Positions 37,025 through 51,318 are shown, counted from the first letter of the stretch. The stretch is DNA of 64,000 bases from Buttiauxella izardii (GCF_003601925.1 NZ_QZWH01000004.1:1-64000), one strand, 5' to 3'. Program-made: numbers and translations. Notes: generated by a model not told the origin, from the sequence alone.

Positions 37025-38137
37025 ATGGATTTAAAACAGTATCTTCACGAGCTCAAAAAGCTGGTCAATATCGACTGTGGAACAGCAACCATTGATGGCG
37101 TTGAGGAAGTCAGCCAGATTATTCAACAGTGGTATCAGAACGAAAATTGGCATTGCGACCGAATCAGCCTTGGCGAAAAAGTCGGGCCGGGATTATTTGC
37201 TACCAACAAACCTGACGCTGACCGTTTTGATGTGTTGCTGGTCGGGCATATGGACACCGTATTCCCGGTGGGAACCGTGGCTGAGCGCCCGTTCAGCATC
37301 GAAGGCAACCGAGCTTACGGGCCTGGTGTTTCAGATATGAAAAGCGGGTTGCTGAACATTCTCTGGGCGCTACGTGGGATGGATAAAGCCACGCTTGCGC
37401 GTTTATCCATTGGCGTAGCCATGAACCCGGATGAAGAAACAGGCTCGGCGCATTCGCATCACTGGATTGGCGAACTGGCAAAACGCAGCCGCTGCGTGCT
37501 GGTGTGTGAAGCCGCAAGAGCGGATGGCTCGCTGGTGAAAGCGCGAAAAGGCATCGCGGGCTATAAGTTGACGTTTAAAGGTGTGGCGGCACATGCGGGT
37601 AATGACCCGGAAGCGGGTCGCTCGGCGATTAAAGCGCTAGCGCGGGCGGTGCTGGAAATCAGCGAACTGGCCGATATGGCCAAAGGCACCACCATCAATA
37701 CCGGCGTCATTTCCGGGGGCGTGGGGGCGAATATCGTTCCGGAACATGCGGAGATGATTGTTGATGTTCGCTTCCAGGATAACGACGAATATGCGCGTGT
37801 GCATGCCGCCATTCAGGCTTACGGCCAGCGGGAATTTGAACGCGATGTGAAAACTACCGTTCACCAGCAAGCGCATAAACCGGCGATGGCACCGACGGCG
37901 GATACTGAAGAGCTGATGCGAATGGTTGAGCAAGCCGGTGTTGCGGAAGGTGTCGATGTGCGCTGGAAGTCCGTCGGCGGCGGTTCTGATGCCAATCATA
38001 CCGCAGCGTTGGGCATTCCTTCACTGGATGGTTTCGGCCCGATTGGTGCCGGTTTCCACAGCGCATCAGAATACCTGGAAATCGACAGTATTGAGCCACG
38101 TATTCGCTTGCTTAAGCGGGTGATTCAGTCGCTTTAA
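37025..38137 (+). CDS. M20 family metallopeptidase (carboxypeptidase G2-like)
   Basis: This 370-residue M20A peptidase resembles glutamate carboxypeptidase and related zinc peptidases. Zinc and catalytic residues are His75 and Asp77 (VGHMDTV), Asp104 (GVSDMKSG), Glu137-Glu138 (PDEETGS), and a late His in GPIGAGFHSASEYLE. A dimerisation lid domain (about 170-290) interrupts the catalytic domain. No signal peptide is present, so it acts in the cytoplasm. Only three bases separate it from the YjiG gene, so transporter and peptidase form one unit: import and hydrolysis of a dipeptide-like or N-acyl amino acid substrate. The exact substrate is unknown. Confidence 0.82.
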   Translation: MDLKQYLHELKKLVNIDCGTATIDGVEEVSQIIQQWYQNENWHCDRISLGEKVGPGLFATNKPDADRFDVLLVGHMDTVFPVGTVAERPFSIEGNRAYGPGVSDMKSGLLNILWALRGMDKATLARLSIGVAMNPDEETGSAHSHHWIGELAKRSRCVLVCEAARADGSLVKARKGIAGYKLTFKGVAAHAGNDPEAGRSAIKALARAVLEISELADMAKGTTINTGVISGGVGANIVPEHAEMIVDVRFQDNDEYARVHAAIQAYGQREFERDVKTTVHQQAHKPAMAPTADTEELMRMVEQAGVAEGVDVRWKSVGGGSDANHTAALGIPSLDGFGPIGAGFHSASEYLEIDSIEPRIRLLKRVIQSL

Positions 38138-38157
38138 ACGCTCCTGGTTAAAACAGA

Positions 38158-38183
38158 TGGCCGGGGAAATCCCGGCCAAATTT
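38158..38183. terminator. bidirectional terminator between the M20 peptidase gene and adhP
   Basis: The stem TGGCCGGG/CCCGGCCA (38158-38165 and 38171-38178) is followed by AAATTT and preceded by A-rich DNA. It separates two convergent genes and can serve both. Confidence 0.7.
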
Positions 38184-38191
38184 AATGCTTC

Positions 38192-39208
38192 TTACTTCTT
38201 CGTTTTAAAATCAATTACCATGCGGCCTTTGATTTTACCCTCTTCCATTTCCTTGAAAATGGCATTGATATCTTCAAGTGGGCGCATCGTCACTTTAGGC
38301 ACCACTTTGCCTTCGGCGGCAAACTGGAAGGCCTCCGTCAAATCCATACGCGTGCCGACCAATGAACCGACAACTTCAATACCATCCAGCACCAGGCGTG
38401 GAATATTCAGGCTCATGGACTCAGAAGGCAGGCCGACCGCCACAATGCGAGCGCCGGCACGAACGGCATCGACCGCCGAGTTGAACGCCGCTTTCGCCAC
38501 GGCAGTGACGACCGCCGCATGAGCGCCGCCCACTTTTTCCTGGATAACCTTCGCCGCATCTTCGTTTCGCGAGTTGATGACTAAATCCGCCCCACACTCT
38601 TTAGCGAAATCGAGCTGGGCGTCATTCACGTCGATGGCAATGACTTTGGCGTTAAAGACGTTCTTGGCATATTGCAGCGCAAGGTTGCCCAGCCCGCCGA
38701 GGCCATAAATCGCAATCCACTGACCCGGCTGAATATGGGAAACTTTTACCGCTTTATAAGTGGTGACGCCGGCACAGGTCACGCTACTGGCAGCGGCTGA
38801 TTCGAGGCCGTCAGGGACTTTCACGGCGTAATCGGCGACGACGATACATTCTTCGGCCATGCCGCCATCAGCGGTGTATCCTGCGTTCGTCACGCTGCGG
38901 CACAGCGTTTCGTTGCCGGTATTGCAATATTCACAGTTGCCACATCCGCGGAAGAACCAGGCGACGCTTGCACGATCCCCGACTTTCAGCGATGTCACGC
39001 CAGGGCCGATGGACTTCACCACCCCGATCCCTTCATGGCCCAGAGTGATGCCAGTAACATCCCCAAAGTCTCCGTTTTTCACATGTAAATCGGTGTGGCA
39101 AACACCGCAACACTCCATTGTCAGTAATGCCTCGCCGTGTTTCAGTGCACGAACGGGTTTATCAATGATGCCGACAGAGTGGTCTTTGTTAACAACTGCA
39201 GCTTTCAT
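38192..39208 (-). CDS. adhP: zinc-dependent alcohol dehydrogenase AdhP
   Basis: AdhP is a propanol-preferring, NAD-dependent zinc alcohol dehydrogenase. The catalytic zinc ligands lie in [12 protein letters not shown] and GHEGIGVV, the structural zinc cysteines in [15 protein letters not shown], and the nucleotide motif in [15 protein letters not shown]. The start at 39208 is preceded by AGGAGACC and agrees with E. coli AdhP; the frame is open 36 more codons but without homology. It has 338 residues against 336. The gene is not at this locus in E. coli K-12. Confidence 0.92.
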   Translation of the reverse strand: MKAAVVNKDHSVGIIDKPVRALKHGEALLTMECCGVCHTDLHVKNGDFGDVTGITLGHEGIGVVKSIGPGVTSLKVGDRASVAWFFRGCGNCEYCNTGNETLCRSVTNAGYTADGGMAEECIVVADYAVKVPDGLESAAASSVTCAGVTTYKAVKVSHIQPGQWIAIYGLGGLGNLALQYAKNVFNAKVIAIDVNDAQLDFAKECGADLVINSRNEDAAKVIQEKVGGAHAAVVTAVAKAAFNSAVDAVRAGARIVAVGLPSESMSLNIPRLVLDGIEVVGSLVGTRMDLTEAFQFAAEGKVVPKVTMRPLEDINAIFKEMEEGKIKGRMVIDFKTKK

Positions 39209-39330
39209 GGCGGTCTCCTGACCTGTGAGTGAAATAACCCGGTAATCCTGGTCGAGAGAAGGAGCAACCGCAAACTGCATTCCCGGTTTATGCGAGAGTG
39301 GCTCAGGTTTCGCCAAATAATAGGCACAAA

Positions 39331-39355
39331 AAAACCCACCGAAGTGGGTTTTTTA
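39331..39355 (-). terminator. eno terminator
   Basis: On the minus strand the stem ACCCAC/GTGGGT (39344-39349 with 39334-39339) is flanked by AAAA and a long T run, 25 bases after the eno stop codon. Confidence 0.85.
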
Positions 39356-39379
39356 ATCAGAATTTAAAGCAGTAACGAA

Positions 39380-40756
<1,377 letters not shown>

Positions 40757-40767
40757 CTAACTATCTC

Positions 40768-42423
<1,656 letters not shown>

Positions 42424-42633
42424 TTAGGTTTAAAGACGATGGAAGTACCAGGACGGGAAAGTAGTATACCCGAACAGTATCGGCGCCACAAACTTTCATT
42501 CTGTCTGCAAAGCCGTGACCTCGCGCTTTGTCAGGGCAATGAAAATAGCCCGTCTGGTATAAATGTTTTTGACGTAAATCAAGCGCTTGTTAAATTGAAA
42601 TTGCCATTAAAAGCGCTTGACCACAAAAATGCG

Positions 42634-43425
42634 TTAAATTTCAGTTTCCTGGCGTTTAACCTGTTGCCAGACTTGTTCCATGATTTCCAGGTCAACTCCA
42701 GTCATTGTCAGCCCTCTGTCGGCAATAATCCTTTCCACTTCGCGGAAACGTCGCTCAAATTTCAGGTTGGCTTTTTGTAATGCTGTCTCAGCTTTGGTGC
42801 CTAAATGGCGCGCCAGATTGACGGTGGCGAACAATAAATCACCGACTTCTTCTTCCAGTTTTGCTTCATCGACGACGACTTGTTTTGCTTCATGCATCAC
42901 TTCGTCGATCTCTTCATAGACTTTGTCTAAAACCGGGCCAAGTGTGGTCCAGTCAAACCCCACCGTCGAACAACGCTTCTGGATTTTGTGCGCCCGCATT
43001 AATGCCGGCAGCGCGTGAGGAATGTCATCAAGTGCGGAATGCTGTGCTTTTTCCGCACGTTCATCACTCTTGATTTGCTCCCAGCGCTCCAGCACTTCGG
43101 TACTGTTTTGCGCCGTGCCGTCTGCAAAAATGTGTGGGTGGCGACGTTCGAGTTTGTCGCTAATTGATTTGCAGATATCGTCGAAATCAAAGCGCCCTTC
43201 TTCCTGTGCCATTTGGGCGTAGAACACCACCTGGAACAGCAAATCACCAAGCTCACCGCGCAAATCATCAAAATCTTCGCGATTGATAGCATCAAGCACT
43301 TCGTAGGTTTCTTCCAGGGTGTACGGCGCGATAGTGGCGAAGGTTTGCTCTTTGTCCCACGGGCAACCGGATTCCGGGTCACGCAGGCGCTTCATGATGC
43401 CCAGTAGGCGGGTAATTTGATTCAT
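42634..43425 (-). CDS. mazG: nucleoside triphosphate pyrophosphohydrolase MazG
   Basis: MazG hydrolyses NTPs and dNTPs to monophosphate and pyrophosphate, and in E. coli affects ppGpp levels and the mazEF toxin system. The 263-residue protein has two MazG domains; the first contains EETYEVLDAI and GELGDLLFQVVFYAQ, and the second EIDEVMHEA and EEEVGDLLFATVNLARH, which form the magnesium-binding EExxE/ExxD sites. The start MNQITRLLGIM at 43425 follows E. coli. In E. coli the mazE and mazF genes separate it from relA; here they are missing. Confidence 0.96.
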   Translation of the reverse strand: MNQITRLLGIMKRLRDPESGCPWDKEQTFATIAPYTLEETYEVLDAINREDFDDLRGELGDLLFQVVFYAQMAQEEGRFDFDDICKSISDKLERRHPHIFADGTAQNSTEVLERWEQIKSDERAEKAQHSALDDIPHALPALMRAHKIQKRCSTVGFDWTTLGPVLDKVYEEIDEVMHEAKQVVVDEAKLEEEVGDLLFATVNLARHLGTKAETALQKANLKFERRFREVERIIADRGLTMTGVDLEIMEQVWQQVKRQETEI

Positions 43426-43450
43426 TTTGGATCCTTGTGAATAAAACAAC

Positions 43451-43530
43451 CCTCACCCTAGCCCTCTCCCTGAGGGAGAGAGAACAAGCTTTCCCCCTCG
43501 CCCCTTTGGGGAGAGGGTCGGGGCGAGGGG
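43451..43530. repeat. interspersed hairpin repeat between relA and mazG
   Basis: The 112-base gap is filled by two strong hairpins. CTCTCCC/GGGAGAG (43464-43480) has a 3-nt loop. CCCTCGCCCC/GGGGCGAGGG (43495-43504 with 43520-43529) is a perfect 10-bp stem with an inner CCCC/GGGG. The CCCTCACCCTAGCCCTCTCCC wording resembles GC-rich interspersed repeats of enteric chromosomes. It occupies the site of the E. coli mazEF toxin-antitoxin genes. Confidence 0.65.
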
Positions 43531-43537
43531 CAATCAA

Positions 43538-45766
43538 TCAGCCGTGCAACCGCCTCGCGTCGATAATATCCGGCACCTGGTTCAATTTACCCAGTACGCG
43601 CCCCAGCACCTGCAGGTTGTAGATCTCGATATTCATATCGATGGTCGCCAGTTGCTGCTTGGTGTCGCTGCGGCTGGCAACGCCCAGTACGTTCACCTTT
43701 TCATTCGCCAGAATGGTTGTTATGTCACGCAACAAACCACTACGATCGTTGGCTGTGACGCGCACCACCAGCGAATAACCGCTGGAGTAGCTTTCGCCCC
43801 ATACTGCATCAACGATACGTTCCGGCGCGTGGGATTGCAGTTCAGCAAGCTGGTCGCAGTCTGCACGGTGAATCGAAATACCGCGCCCTTGCGTGATAAA
43901 ACCAACGATCTCGTCACCCGGAATCGGCTGGCAGCAGCGCGCAATGTGGTGCATCAGGTTGCCAACCCCTTCCACTACGACACGTCCATTGTCTTTGCTG
44001 CGCGACTGCGGCGTGTAGGATTTCTTCTCCAGTTGGCGAAGCGCTTGCTCATCCTGTTCCGCAGCAGTCGGCTTGTTAAACTGCGATTGCAGGTAGTTAC
44101 TCATCTGGTTAAGACGAATATCCCCGCCGCCGATGGCCGCCAGTAACTCTTCAACATCATTGAAGTTATAGCGCGGCAACAACGATTTCTCGGCCTCTTT
44201 CAGGCTGATCCCCAGATGTTCAATTTCATCATCAAGGATCTGCCGCCCGGCCAGGATATTTTTGTCACGATCCTGTTTGCGGAACCAGTTGTGAATTTTA
44301 GCTCGCCCACGGCTGGTGGTGATGTAGCCAAGGTTCGGGTTCAGCCAGTCGCGGCTTGGGTTCGGCTGCTTCTGGGTGATGACTTCAATTTGGTCACCCA
44401 TTTGCAGTTGATAGGTAAACGGCACAATGCGCCCACCGATTTTCGCGCCAATGCAACGGTGCCCAACATCGCTGTGAATATGGTAAGCAAAGTCCAGTGG
44501 CGTAGAGCCAGCCGGTAAATCTACCACGTCGCCTTTTGGCGTAAACACATACACGCGGTCATCAAACACCTGGCTGCGCACTTCATCCAGCAGCTCGCCG
44601 GAATCCGCCATCTCTTCTTGCCAGGCGATCAGTTTACGCAGCCACGCGATGCGATCTTCATGACTGGAACTGCCGCTCTTGGCATTGCCCTCTTTGTATT
44701 TCCAGTGAGCCGCAACGCCGAGTTCTGACTCTTCGTGCATCTGCTTGGTGCGAATCTGGATTTCAATGGTTTTGCCGTTTGGCCCCAGCACCACGGTGTG
44801 AATGGATTGGTAGCCATTCGGTTTCGGGTTGGCGACGTAATCGTCAAATTCGTCCGGCATATGGCGATAATGCGTGTGCACAATACCGAGTGCGGCATAG
44901 CAATCCTGCAAACGCTCAGCCACCACGCGCACCGCGCGCACGTCAAACAGCTCATCAAAGGCGAGAGATTTCTTCTGCATCTTGCGCCAGATGCTGTAAA
45001 TGTGTTTCGGGCGGCCATAAACTTCTGCCTTCACGCCCTCTTCTTTCATCGATTTGCGCAGCGCACTCACGAACTCGTCGATGTAATGCTCACGGTCGAT
45101 GCGACGCTCGTGCAGCAGTTTGGCGATACGTTTGTATTCAGCAGGATGCAGATAACGGAAGCAGTAATCTTCCAGCTCCCATTTGAGCTGGCCAATACCC
45201 AGGCGGTTAGCAAGCGGCGCATAGATATTGGTGCACTCTTTCGCCGCCAGCACACGTTCATCTTCCGGCGCGTCCTTCACTTCACGAAGGTGCGCGATAC
45301 GTTCGGCGAGTTTGATCACCACGCAGCGGAAATCATCAACCATCGCCAGCAACATGCGGCGAACGTTATCGACCTGTTCCGCAGAGACAGAATCGGTATG
45401 TGCGGCTTTCAGCTGACGAATGGCAGCCATATCGCGCACGCCGTGAATCAGCGTGACGACCTGGTTATCAATGCTTTCGCGCATCACTTCTTCGGTGACT
45501 ACGCCCGCATCCGCCAGCGGGAACAGCAAAGCGGCACGCAGCGTGTCGTTGTCCATGCTCAGCATCGACAGGATTTCTACCATCTCGACGCCGCGCCACA
45601 GCAACAACTCCGCGTTAGGATGGCCTTTCGTCTGTTGCTCGCAATACCGCCAGGTTTCGGCTAAGCGTTCACATGACTGCTGGTTGGTGATCCCGAGGCT
45701 CGCAATCCATCTGTCGGGCGCAAATTCGCCAGCTTTATTGAGATGTGCACTTCTTACCGCAACCAT
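43538..45766 (-). CDS. relA: ribosome-dependent GTP pyrophosphokinase RelA
   Basis: RelA makes (p)ppGpp when uncharged tRNA enters the ribosomal A site. The N-terminal hydrolase domain is inactive: the HD motif is replaced (AALLFPLADAG). The synthetase domain contains YGRPKHIYSIWRKM, ANPKPNGYQSIHT and IQIRTKQMHE. A TGS domain (VYVFTPKGDVVDLPAGSTPLDFAY, with HIHSDVGHRC), a zinc-finger-like helical segment (with HHIARCCQPIPGDEIVG) and a C-terminal ACT domain follow. It has 742 residues against 744 in E. coli. It lies 48 bases after rlmD. Confidence 0.98.
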   Translation of the reverse strand: MVAVRSAHLNKAGEFAPDRWIASLGITNQQSCERLAETWRYCEQQTKGHPNAELLLWRGVEMVEILSMLSMDNDTLRAALLFPLADAGVVTEEVMRESIDNQVVTLIHGVRDMAAIRQLKAAHTDSVSAEQVDNVRRMLLAMVDDFRCVVIKLAERIAHLREVKDAPEDERVLAAKECTNIYAPLANRLGIGQLKWELEDYCFRYLHPAEYKRIAKLLHERRIDREHYIDEFVSALRKSMKEEGVKAEVYGRPKHIYSIWRKMQKKSLAFDELFDVRAVRVVAERLQDCYAALGIVHTHYRHMPDEFDDYVANPKPNGYQSIHTVVLGPNGKTIEIQIRTKQMHEESELGVAAHWKYKEGNAKSGSSSHEDRIAWLRKLIAWQEEMADSGELLDEVRSQVFDDRVYVFTPKGDVVDLPAGSTPLDFAYHIHSDVGHRCIGAKIGGRIVPFTYQLQMGDQIEVITQKQPNPSRDWLNPNLGYITTSRGRAKIHNWFRKQDRDKNILAGRQILDDEIEHLGISLKEAEKSLLPRYNFNDVEELLAAIGGGDIRLNQMSNYLQSQFNKPTAAEQDEQALRQLEKKSYTPQSRSKDNGRVVVEGVGNLMHHIARCCQPIPGDEIVGFITQGRGISIHRADCDQLAELQSHAPERIVDAVWGESYSSGYSLVVRVTANDRSGLLRDITTILANEKVNVLGVASRSDTKQQLATIDMNIEIYNLQVLGRVLGKLNQVPDIIDARRLHG

Positions 45767-45814
45767 TGTCCTCTCCTGTCGGGTACTCGCTTCAGGCCTG
45801 GCCTGATTAATCGC

Positions 45815-47128
45815 TTAAATGCGCTCAAAAAGCGCCATAGACTCAAGGTGCCCTGTGTGCGGGAACATATCGAGCATTGCCAACTGGCGCAGTGTGTAAC
45901 CTGCTGCCAGCAATGCCTCGCTATCACGGGCAAGTGTCGTCGGGTTACAAGAAACATAGACCACTCGCTCAGGGGCAAGTGCAATCACATGCTGCATGAC
46001 ACCCGGTGCTCCCGCTCTCGCGGGGTCGAGCAATATCTTGTTGAATCCCTGGGCTGCCCAGGGCTGGCGCGTTACATCATCTTCCAGGTTTTCATGGAAG
46101 AATGTGACGTTTTTCAGGGAATTACATTCTGCATTATATTCACCTTTCGCCACCAGCGCAGCAACGCCTTCCACTCCTACAACACTTTGGGCGCGTGTAG
46201 CGAGCGGGAGCGTAAAGTTTCCCATTCCGCAGAACAGGTCAAGCACGCGGTCGGTGGGCTGAATATCCAGCCATTCAATCGCACGAGCGACCATCTGCTG
46301 ATTCACGCCATCGTTCACCTGGATAAAATCACGCGGGCTGAACGTTAAGCGTAGTCCGTCTGAATGATAGCTGGGCTGGACGTCATCCAGGGCTGTGAGT
46401 GTCTCACTGTCTGGCGCTAAAAACAGCGCGACGCCATGAGAATGCGAAAAGCGTTCCAGTTTTTGCTTATCATCATCATGAAGTGCATCTAAATGACGCA
46501 ATACCATCAACGGGCCATTATCGGCATGAACCAATTCAACATGCCCTAAACGCCGAACGGCTTTTAATTCCGATAGACATTGGTGCAAGGGTTCCAGCAA
46601 TGCCTCAAGTTGGGGCACCAGAACCGGGCAACGACGAATATTGATCAGTTCGCTGTCCTGCGATTTACGAAAACCCATCTGTAAGGTTTGCGTTTTAGGC
46701 TGATAATTCAACCCTAAACGCGCACGACGGCGATAACCCCATGGCGTTCCGGAGATAATTTCGTTGACCACCGCCGGAGTTTCACGCGAGCCCATCATGC
46801 GGGCCAGCGCCCTGGATTTTGCTTGCTGCTGCAATTCAACACTAGCGTGTTGTTGTTGGCAGCCACCACAAACGCCAAAATGCGGGCAACGCGGCGCAAC
46901 TCGTTGCGGGCTATCATTTAAACGTCGCTTAACTTTCGCCTGGGAAAAGTTACGTTTATCTTCGGTAATCGTAATTTCGACCTGTTCGCCAGGCAACGCG
47001 CCCTGGATAAAAACAGCCTTACCGTTGTGACGTGCCACGCCCTGACCAAACGGGTCAAGGTCGTTAACCGTCACGGTTATGATCTGACGAGTCGTAACCC
47101 GTCGCTTTGCAGAGTAGAATTGCGCCAT
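45815..47128 (-). CDS. rlmD: 23S rRNA (uracil-1939-C5)-methyltransferase
   Basis: RlmD (RumA) methylates U1939 of 23S rRNA. An N-terminal TRAM RNA-binding domain (residues about 10-70) is followed by iron-sulfur cysteines in [15 protein letters not shown] with a fourth in the RRCPVLV region. The methyltransferase domain has the SAM motif [27 protein letters not shown] and the catalytic cysteine in [13 protein letters not shown]. The 437 residues agree with E. coli (433). It is divergent from barA across 60 bases. Confidence 0.97.
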   Translation of the reverse strand: MAQFYSAKRRVTTRQIITVTVNDLDPFGQGVARHNGKAVFIQGALPGEQVEITITEDKRNFSQAKVKRRLNDSPQRVAPRCPHFGVCGGCQQQHASVELQQQAKSRALARMMGSRETPAVVNEIISGTPWGYRRRARLGLNYQPKTQTLQMGFRKSQDSELINIRRCPVLVPQLEALLEPLHQCLSELKAVRRLGHVELVHADNGPLMVLRHLDALHDDDKQKLERFSHSHGVALFLAPDSETLTALDDVQPSYHSDGLRLTFSPRDFIQVNDGVNQQMVARAIEWLDIQPTDRVLDLFCGMGNFTLPLATRAQSVVGVEGVAALVAKGEYNAECNSLKNVTFFHENLEDDVTRQPWAAQGFNKILLDPARAGAPGVMQHVIALAPERVVYVSCNPTTLARDSEALLAAGYTLRQLAMLDMFPHTGHLESMALFERI

Positions 47129-47188
47129 GAGCCAGAATGCTCTCTCAAAATATTAACTATTGCTTCAATTGTCCCATATCGGAACCCC

Positions 47189-49948
47189 ATGACCAACTAC
47201 AGCCTGCGCGCACGCATGATGATCCTGATTCTGGCGCCGACATTAATGATCGGTTTATTGCTCAGCATCTTTTTTGTCGTCCATCGTTACAATGACTTGC
47301 AGCGTCAATTAGAAGATTCCGGCGCGAATATCATCGAGCCGCTGGCGGTTGCGAGTGAATACGGCATGAGTTTCCACAGCCGCGAGTCGATTCGCCAGTT
47401 GGTCAGCGTTTTGCACCGCCGCCATTCCGATATCGTGCGGGCGATTTCAGTGTTCGATGAACACAATAAATTGTTTGTTACTTCTAATTATCAACTCAAT
47501 GCTTCCGCACTCAAGTTGTCGAACAACGAAAAACCGCCGCACAGCTTAAGCATCACGCGCTACGGGGATTCGATTATCCTGCGCACGCCGATTATTTCTG
47601 AGAGCTATTCACCAGACGAATCAGAAGTGACCGACGCCAAACCGGCGGGTAACTCGCTCGGATACGTCGCGATTGAACTGGATTTGAAATCCGTTCGCTT
47701 GCAGCAATACCGGGAAATTTTCATCTCGACGCTGATGATGTTGTTCTGTGTCGGTATCGCGATGCTGTTTGCTTACCGCCTGATGCGCGATGTCACCGGG
47801 CCGATTCGTAATATGGTGAACACCGTTGACCGAATCAGGCGCGGGCAACTCGACAGCCGGGTGGAAGGTTTCATGCTCGGTGAATTAGATATGCTGAAAA
47901 ACGGCATCAATTCGATGGCGATGTCGTTGACGGCGTATCACGAAGAGATGCAGCACAACATCGATCAGGCAACGTCTGACCTGCGCGAAACGCTCGAACA
48001 GATGGAAATCCAGAACGTCGAGCTGGATCTGGCGAAGAAACGCGCCCAGGAAGCGGCGCGCATTAAGTCTGAATTCCTCGCGAATATGTCTCACGAGCTG
48101 CGCACGCCGTTAAATGGCGTGATTGGTTTTACCCGGTTGACGCTGAAAACTGATTTGAACGCTACCCAGCGTGACCACCTGCATACCATTGAGCGCTCGG
48201 CGAATAACTTGCTGACGATTATCAATGACGTACTCGACTTCTCGAAGCTGGAAGCGGGCAAACTGATCCTCGAAAGCATCCCCTTCCCGCTGCGTAATTC
48301 GCTGGACGAAGTGGTGACGTTACTGGCGCATTCGGCCCACGACAAAGGCCTGGAGCTAACGCTCAACATCAAAAATGATGTGCCGGATAACGTGATTGGC
48401 GACCCGCTACGATTGCAGCAAGTGGTAACGAATCTGGTAGGTAACGCGATTAAGTTTACCGAAAGCGGCAACATCGATCTGGTGGTCGAAAAACGCTCGC
48501 AGGGCAACAATAAAGTCCAGGTAGAAATGCGCATTCACGACACCGGCATCGGTATTCCTGAACAGGAACAATCGCGTTTGTTCCAGGCATTTCGTCAGGC
48601 AGATGCCAGTATTTCCCGTCGCCACGGCGGCACCGGGCTGGGGCTGGTGATTACCCAGAAACTGGTCAGAGAAATGGGTGGCGATATTTCATTCCATAGC
48701 CAGCCAAATCAAGGCTCGACCTTCTGGTTCTATATCAATCTGGATTTGAATTCCAACGCGGTTCTGGACGGTTACTCCACCGAAAACCTCGCGGGCAAGC
48801 GCATTGCGTATATCGAACAAAACGCCACTGCCGCGCAAAGCACGCTCAATATTCTGGCCAATACACCGCTTGAAGTGATTTACAGCCCGACGCTTATGAC
48901 TCTCGCCGAAGCGCACTACGACATTATGTTGTTTGGTTTGCCGGTGGCATTCCGCGATTCGCTTTCCATTGCCAATCCGAAACTGGCGAAAGCCGTCACC
49001 ATGACCGACTGCCTGATTCTGGCGCTACCCAGCCATTGCCAGGTCGATGCAGAATCGCTTAAAAAAGAAGGCGTTGCGGGCTGCCTGCTGAAACCCGTTA
49101 CCTCGACACGTTTGCTGCCATTGCTGGCCGAACACACCTTTGATGCCGACCCGGCGCTTGTAAACAGCAATGAAAACAAAAAGCTACCGCTGACGGTAAT
49201 GGCCGTAGACGACAACCCGGCAAACCTGAAACTGATTGGCGCACTGCTTGAAGATCATGTGCAGAGTGTTGAACTGTGCGGCAGCGGAGCGCAGGCCATT
49301 GAACGGGCGAAACAGATGCAGATAGACATCATTTTGATGGATATCCAGATGCCGGAAATGGACGGCATTCGCGCCTGTGAACTGATTCGCCAGATGCCAC
49401 ACCACCAGCAAACGCCGGTGATCGCCGTGACCGCCCACGCCATGGCAGGGCAAAAAGAGAAACTGTTAAGCGCCGGGATGAATGACTATCTCGCCAAGCC
49501 AATCGAAGAGAAAAAATTATATAGCCTGCTAATGCGTTATCAGCCGGGGGCAATTACCGCGCCAACATTAGTGGCAAATGTGGAAACCACCGCGCAAACC
49601 CGCGATCAAAACCAGACGCTGGACTGGTCGCTGGCGCTGCAACAGGCGGCTAACAAGCCGGACCTGGCGCGCGATATGCTGCAAATGTTGTTAGCGTTTT
49701 TACCTGAAGTGCGCAACAAAGTTGAAGAGCAATTGGTCGGGGAAAACCCGGAAGGGCTAGTGGATATCATTCATAAACTTCACGGCAGTTGCAGTTACAG
49801 CGGCGTGCCAAAGTTGAAAAATTTGTGCCGACAGCTGGAGCATGAGTTGCGCAGTGGAGTGAAGCCCGAGGATCTGGAGCCTGAGCTTCTTGAGTTACTT
49901 GATGAAATGAATAACGTTTCGAAAGAAGCCCAGCGAATGCTCAGTTAA
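47189..49948 (+). CDS. barA: hybrid sensor histidine kinase BarA
   Basis: BarA is a tripartite sensor kinase that phosphorylates UvrY and so drives the CsrB/CsrC small RNAs, sensing short-chain acids such as acetate. Two membrane helices (about 9-31 and 178-198) bracket a periplasmic domain. A HAMP domain (about 200-255) and coiled coil lead to the kinase core with His302 in [13 protein letters not shown]. The ATPase motifs ([23 protein letters not shown]), a receiver domain ([27 protein letters not shown]) and a C-terminal HPt domain ([13 protein letters not shown]) follow. The start [13 protein letters not shown] at 47189 was chosen over one 54 codons upstream. It has 919 residues (E. coli 918). 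Confidence 0.98.
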   Translation: MTNYSLRARMMILILAPTLMIGLLLSIFFVVHRYNDLQRQLEDSGANIIEPLAVASEYGMSFHSRESIRQLVSVLHRRHSDIVRAISVFDEHNKLFVTSNYQLNASALKLSNNEKPPHSLSITRYGDSIILRTPIISESYSPDESEVTDAKPAGNSLGYVAIELDLKSVRLQQYREIFISTLMMLFCVGIAMLFAYRLMRDVTGPIRNMVNTVDRIRRGQLDSRVEGFMLGELDMLKNGINSMAMSLTAYHEEMQHNIDQATSDLRETLEQMEIQNVELDLAKKRAQEAARIKSEFLANMSHELRTPLNGVIGFTRLTLKTDLNATQRDHLHTIERSANNLLTIINDVLDFSKLEAGKLILESIPFPLRNSLDEVVTLLAHSAHDKGLELTLNIKNDVPDNVIGDPLRLQQVVTNLVGNAIKFTESGNIDLVVEKRSQGNNKVQVEMRIHDTGIGIPEQEQSRLFQAFRQADASISRRHGGTGLGLVITQKLVREMGGDISFHSQPNQGSTFWFYINLDLNSNAVLDGYSTENLAGKRIAYIEQNATAAQSTLNILANTPLEVIYSPTLMTLAEAHYDIMLFGLPVAFRDSLSIANPKLAKAVTMTDCLILALPSHCQVDAESLKKEGVAGCLLKPVTSTRLLPLLAEHTFDADPALVNSNENKKLPLTVMAVDDNPANLKLIGALLEDHVQSVELCGSGAQAIERAKQMQIDIILMDIQMPEMDGIRACELIRQMPHHQQTPVIAVTAHAMAGQKEKLLSAGMNDYLAKPIEEKKLYSLLMRYQPGAITAPTLVANVETTAQTRDQNQTLDWSLALQQAANKPDLARDMLQMLLAFLPEVRNKVEEQLVGENPEGLVDIIHKLHGSCSYSGVPKLKNLCRQLEHELRSGVKPEDLEPELLELLDEMNNVSKEAQRMLS

Positions 49949-49983
49949 ACGAGTTTTTCGTAGGGCGTCCGTCGCTTTTTAGA

Positions 49984-51318
49984 TTATCTAACCATACAAG
50001 GGCGTTTGTTATTAAACGCCCAATTTGGGATCAAGAACTGCATCGCCATCGCATCATCACGCGCACCTAAACCATGCTGCTGATAAAGCTCATGCGCTTT
50101 CATTACTTGATCCATATCCAGCTCAACGCCAAGCCCCGGCGTTTTCGGCACTTGCACCATACCGCCTTTAATTTCAAACGGTTGTTTGGTCAGACGCTGG
50201 TTACCTTCCTGCCAAATCCAGTGCGTGTCAATGGCGGTGACTTTGCCCGGAGCCGCAGCGGCAACGTGGGTGAACATCGCCAGTGAAATGTCGAAGTGGT
50301 TATTGGAATGCGAACCCCAGGTCAGGCCAAATTCGTGGCACATTTGTGCGACGCGTACCGAACCCTGCATCGTCCAGAAATGCGGGTCAGCCAGCGGGAT
50401 ATCCACCGATTGCAGGGAAAGCGTGTGGCCCATCTGACGCCAGTCGGTGGCAATCATGTTGGTGGCCGTTGGTAAGCCCGTCGCCCGGCGGAATTCAGCC
50501 ATAATTTCCCGGCCTGAATAACCCTGCTCGGCACCGCACGGATCTTCCGCATACGCCAGAACACCACGCAATTGCTTACCAATACTAATCGCTTCATCGA
50601 GCGACCAGGCACCGTTCGGGTCCAGCGTCACGCGGGCTTGCGGAAAGCGCTTTGCCAGCGCCGTTACCGCTTCGGCTTCTTCTTCACCCGCTAATACGCC
50701 GCCTTTGAGTTTGAAATCATTAAAGCCGTATTTGTCGTATGCCGCTTCCGCGAGGCGCACCACCGCATCCGGCGTCATCGCTTCATCGTGACGCACGCGA
50801 TACCAGTCGCATTTGTCATCGGGCTGGCTTTGATAAGGCAAAGGCGTTTGTTTGCGATCGCCAACGAAGAACAGATAGCCAAGCATTTCCACTTCACTGC
50901 GCTGCTGCCCGTCGCCCAGCAAAGACGCCACGTTCACGCCCAGATGCTGGCCGAGCAAATCGAGCATGGCGGATTCTATGCCTGTAACAACGTGAATGGT
51001 GGTGCGCAAATCAAAGGTCTGCAAACCGCGCCCGCCGGAATCCCGGTCAGCAAATTCCGCACGCACTAGATTCAGGATATTTTTGTATTCGCCCAGCGTT
51101 TTGCCAATCACCAACGCCGACGCGTCTTCCAGCGTCTGGCGAATTTTCTCGCCGCCGGGGATTTCCCCCACGCCGGTGTGGCCGGAGTTATCTTTGACAA
51201 TCACAATATTACGGGTGAAAAACGGCGAGTGCGCACCGCTCAGGTTCATCAACATGCTGTCGTGGCCCGCAACGGGAATAACCTGCATCGCGGTGACTTT
51301 TGGGGTAATCGTTGTCAT
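49984..51318 (-). CDS. gudD: glucarate dehydratase
   Basis: GudD dehydrates D-glucarate (and L-idarate) to 5-keto-4-deoxyglucarate. This enolase-superfamily enzyme has the KxK base motif in [11 protein letters not shown], the metal ligands in TLDPNGAWS and AEDPCG, and the His base in [10 protein letters not shown]. The ATG at 51318 was preferred because AAGGA lies eight bases before it; an ATG three codons upstream at 51327 aligns equally well with E. coli but overlaps the ribosome site too closely. It is the last gene of gudP-gudX-gudD, regulated by CdaR in E. coli. Confidence 0.97.
   Translation of the reverse strand: MTTITPKVTAMQVIPVAGHDSMLMNLSGAHSPFFTRNIVIVKDNSGHTGVGEIPGGEKIRQTLEDASALVIGKTLGEYKNILNLVRAEFADRDSGGRGLQTFDLRTTIHVVTGIESAMLDLLGQHLGVNVASLLGDGQQRSEVEMLGYLFFVGDRKQTPLPYQSQPDDKCDWYRVRHDEAMTPDAVVRLAEAAYDKYGFNDFKLKGGVLAGEEEAEAVTALAKRFPQARVTLDPNGAWSLDEAISIGKQLRGVLAYAEDPCGAEQGYSGREIMAEFRRATGLPTATNMIATDWRQMGHTLSLQSVDIPLADPHFWTMQGSVRVAQMCHEFGLTWGSHSNNHFDISLAMFTHVAAAAPGKVTAIDTHWIWQEGNQRLTKQPFEIKGGMVQVPKTPGLGVELDMDQVMKAHELYQQHGLGARDDAMAMQFLIPNWAFNNKRPCMVR

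Noticed and set aside
44735-45664. A 309-codon plus-strand frame opposite relA
   Set aside because: RelA is complete and unmistakable on the minus strand; no ribosome site or domain supports the antisense frame.
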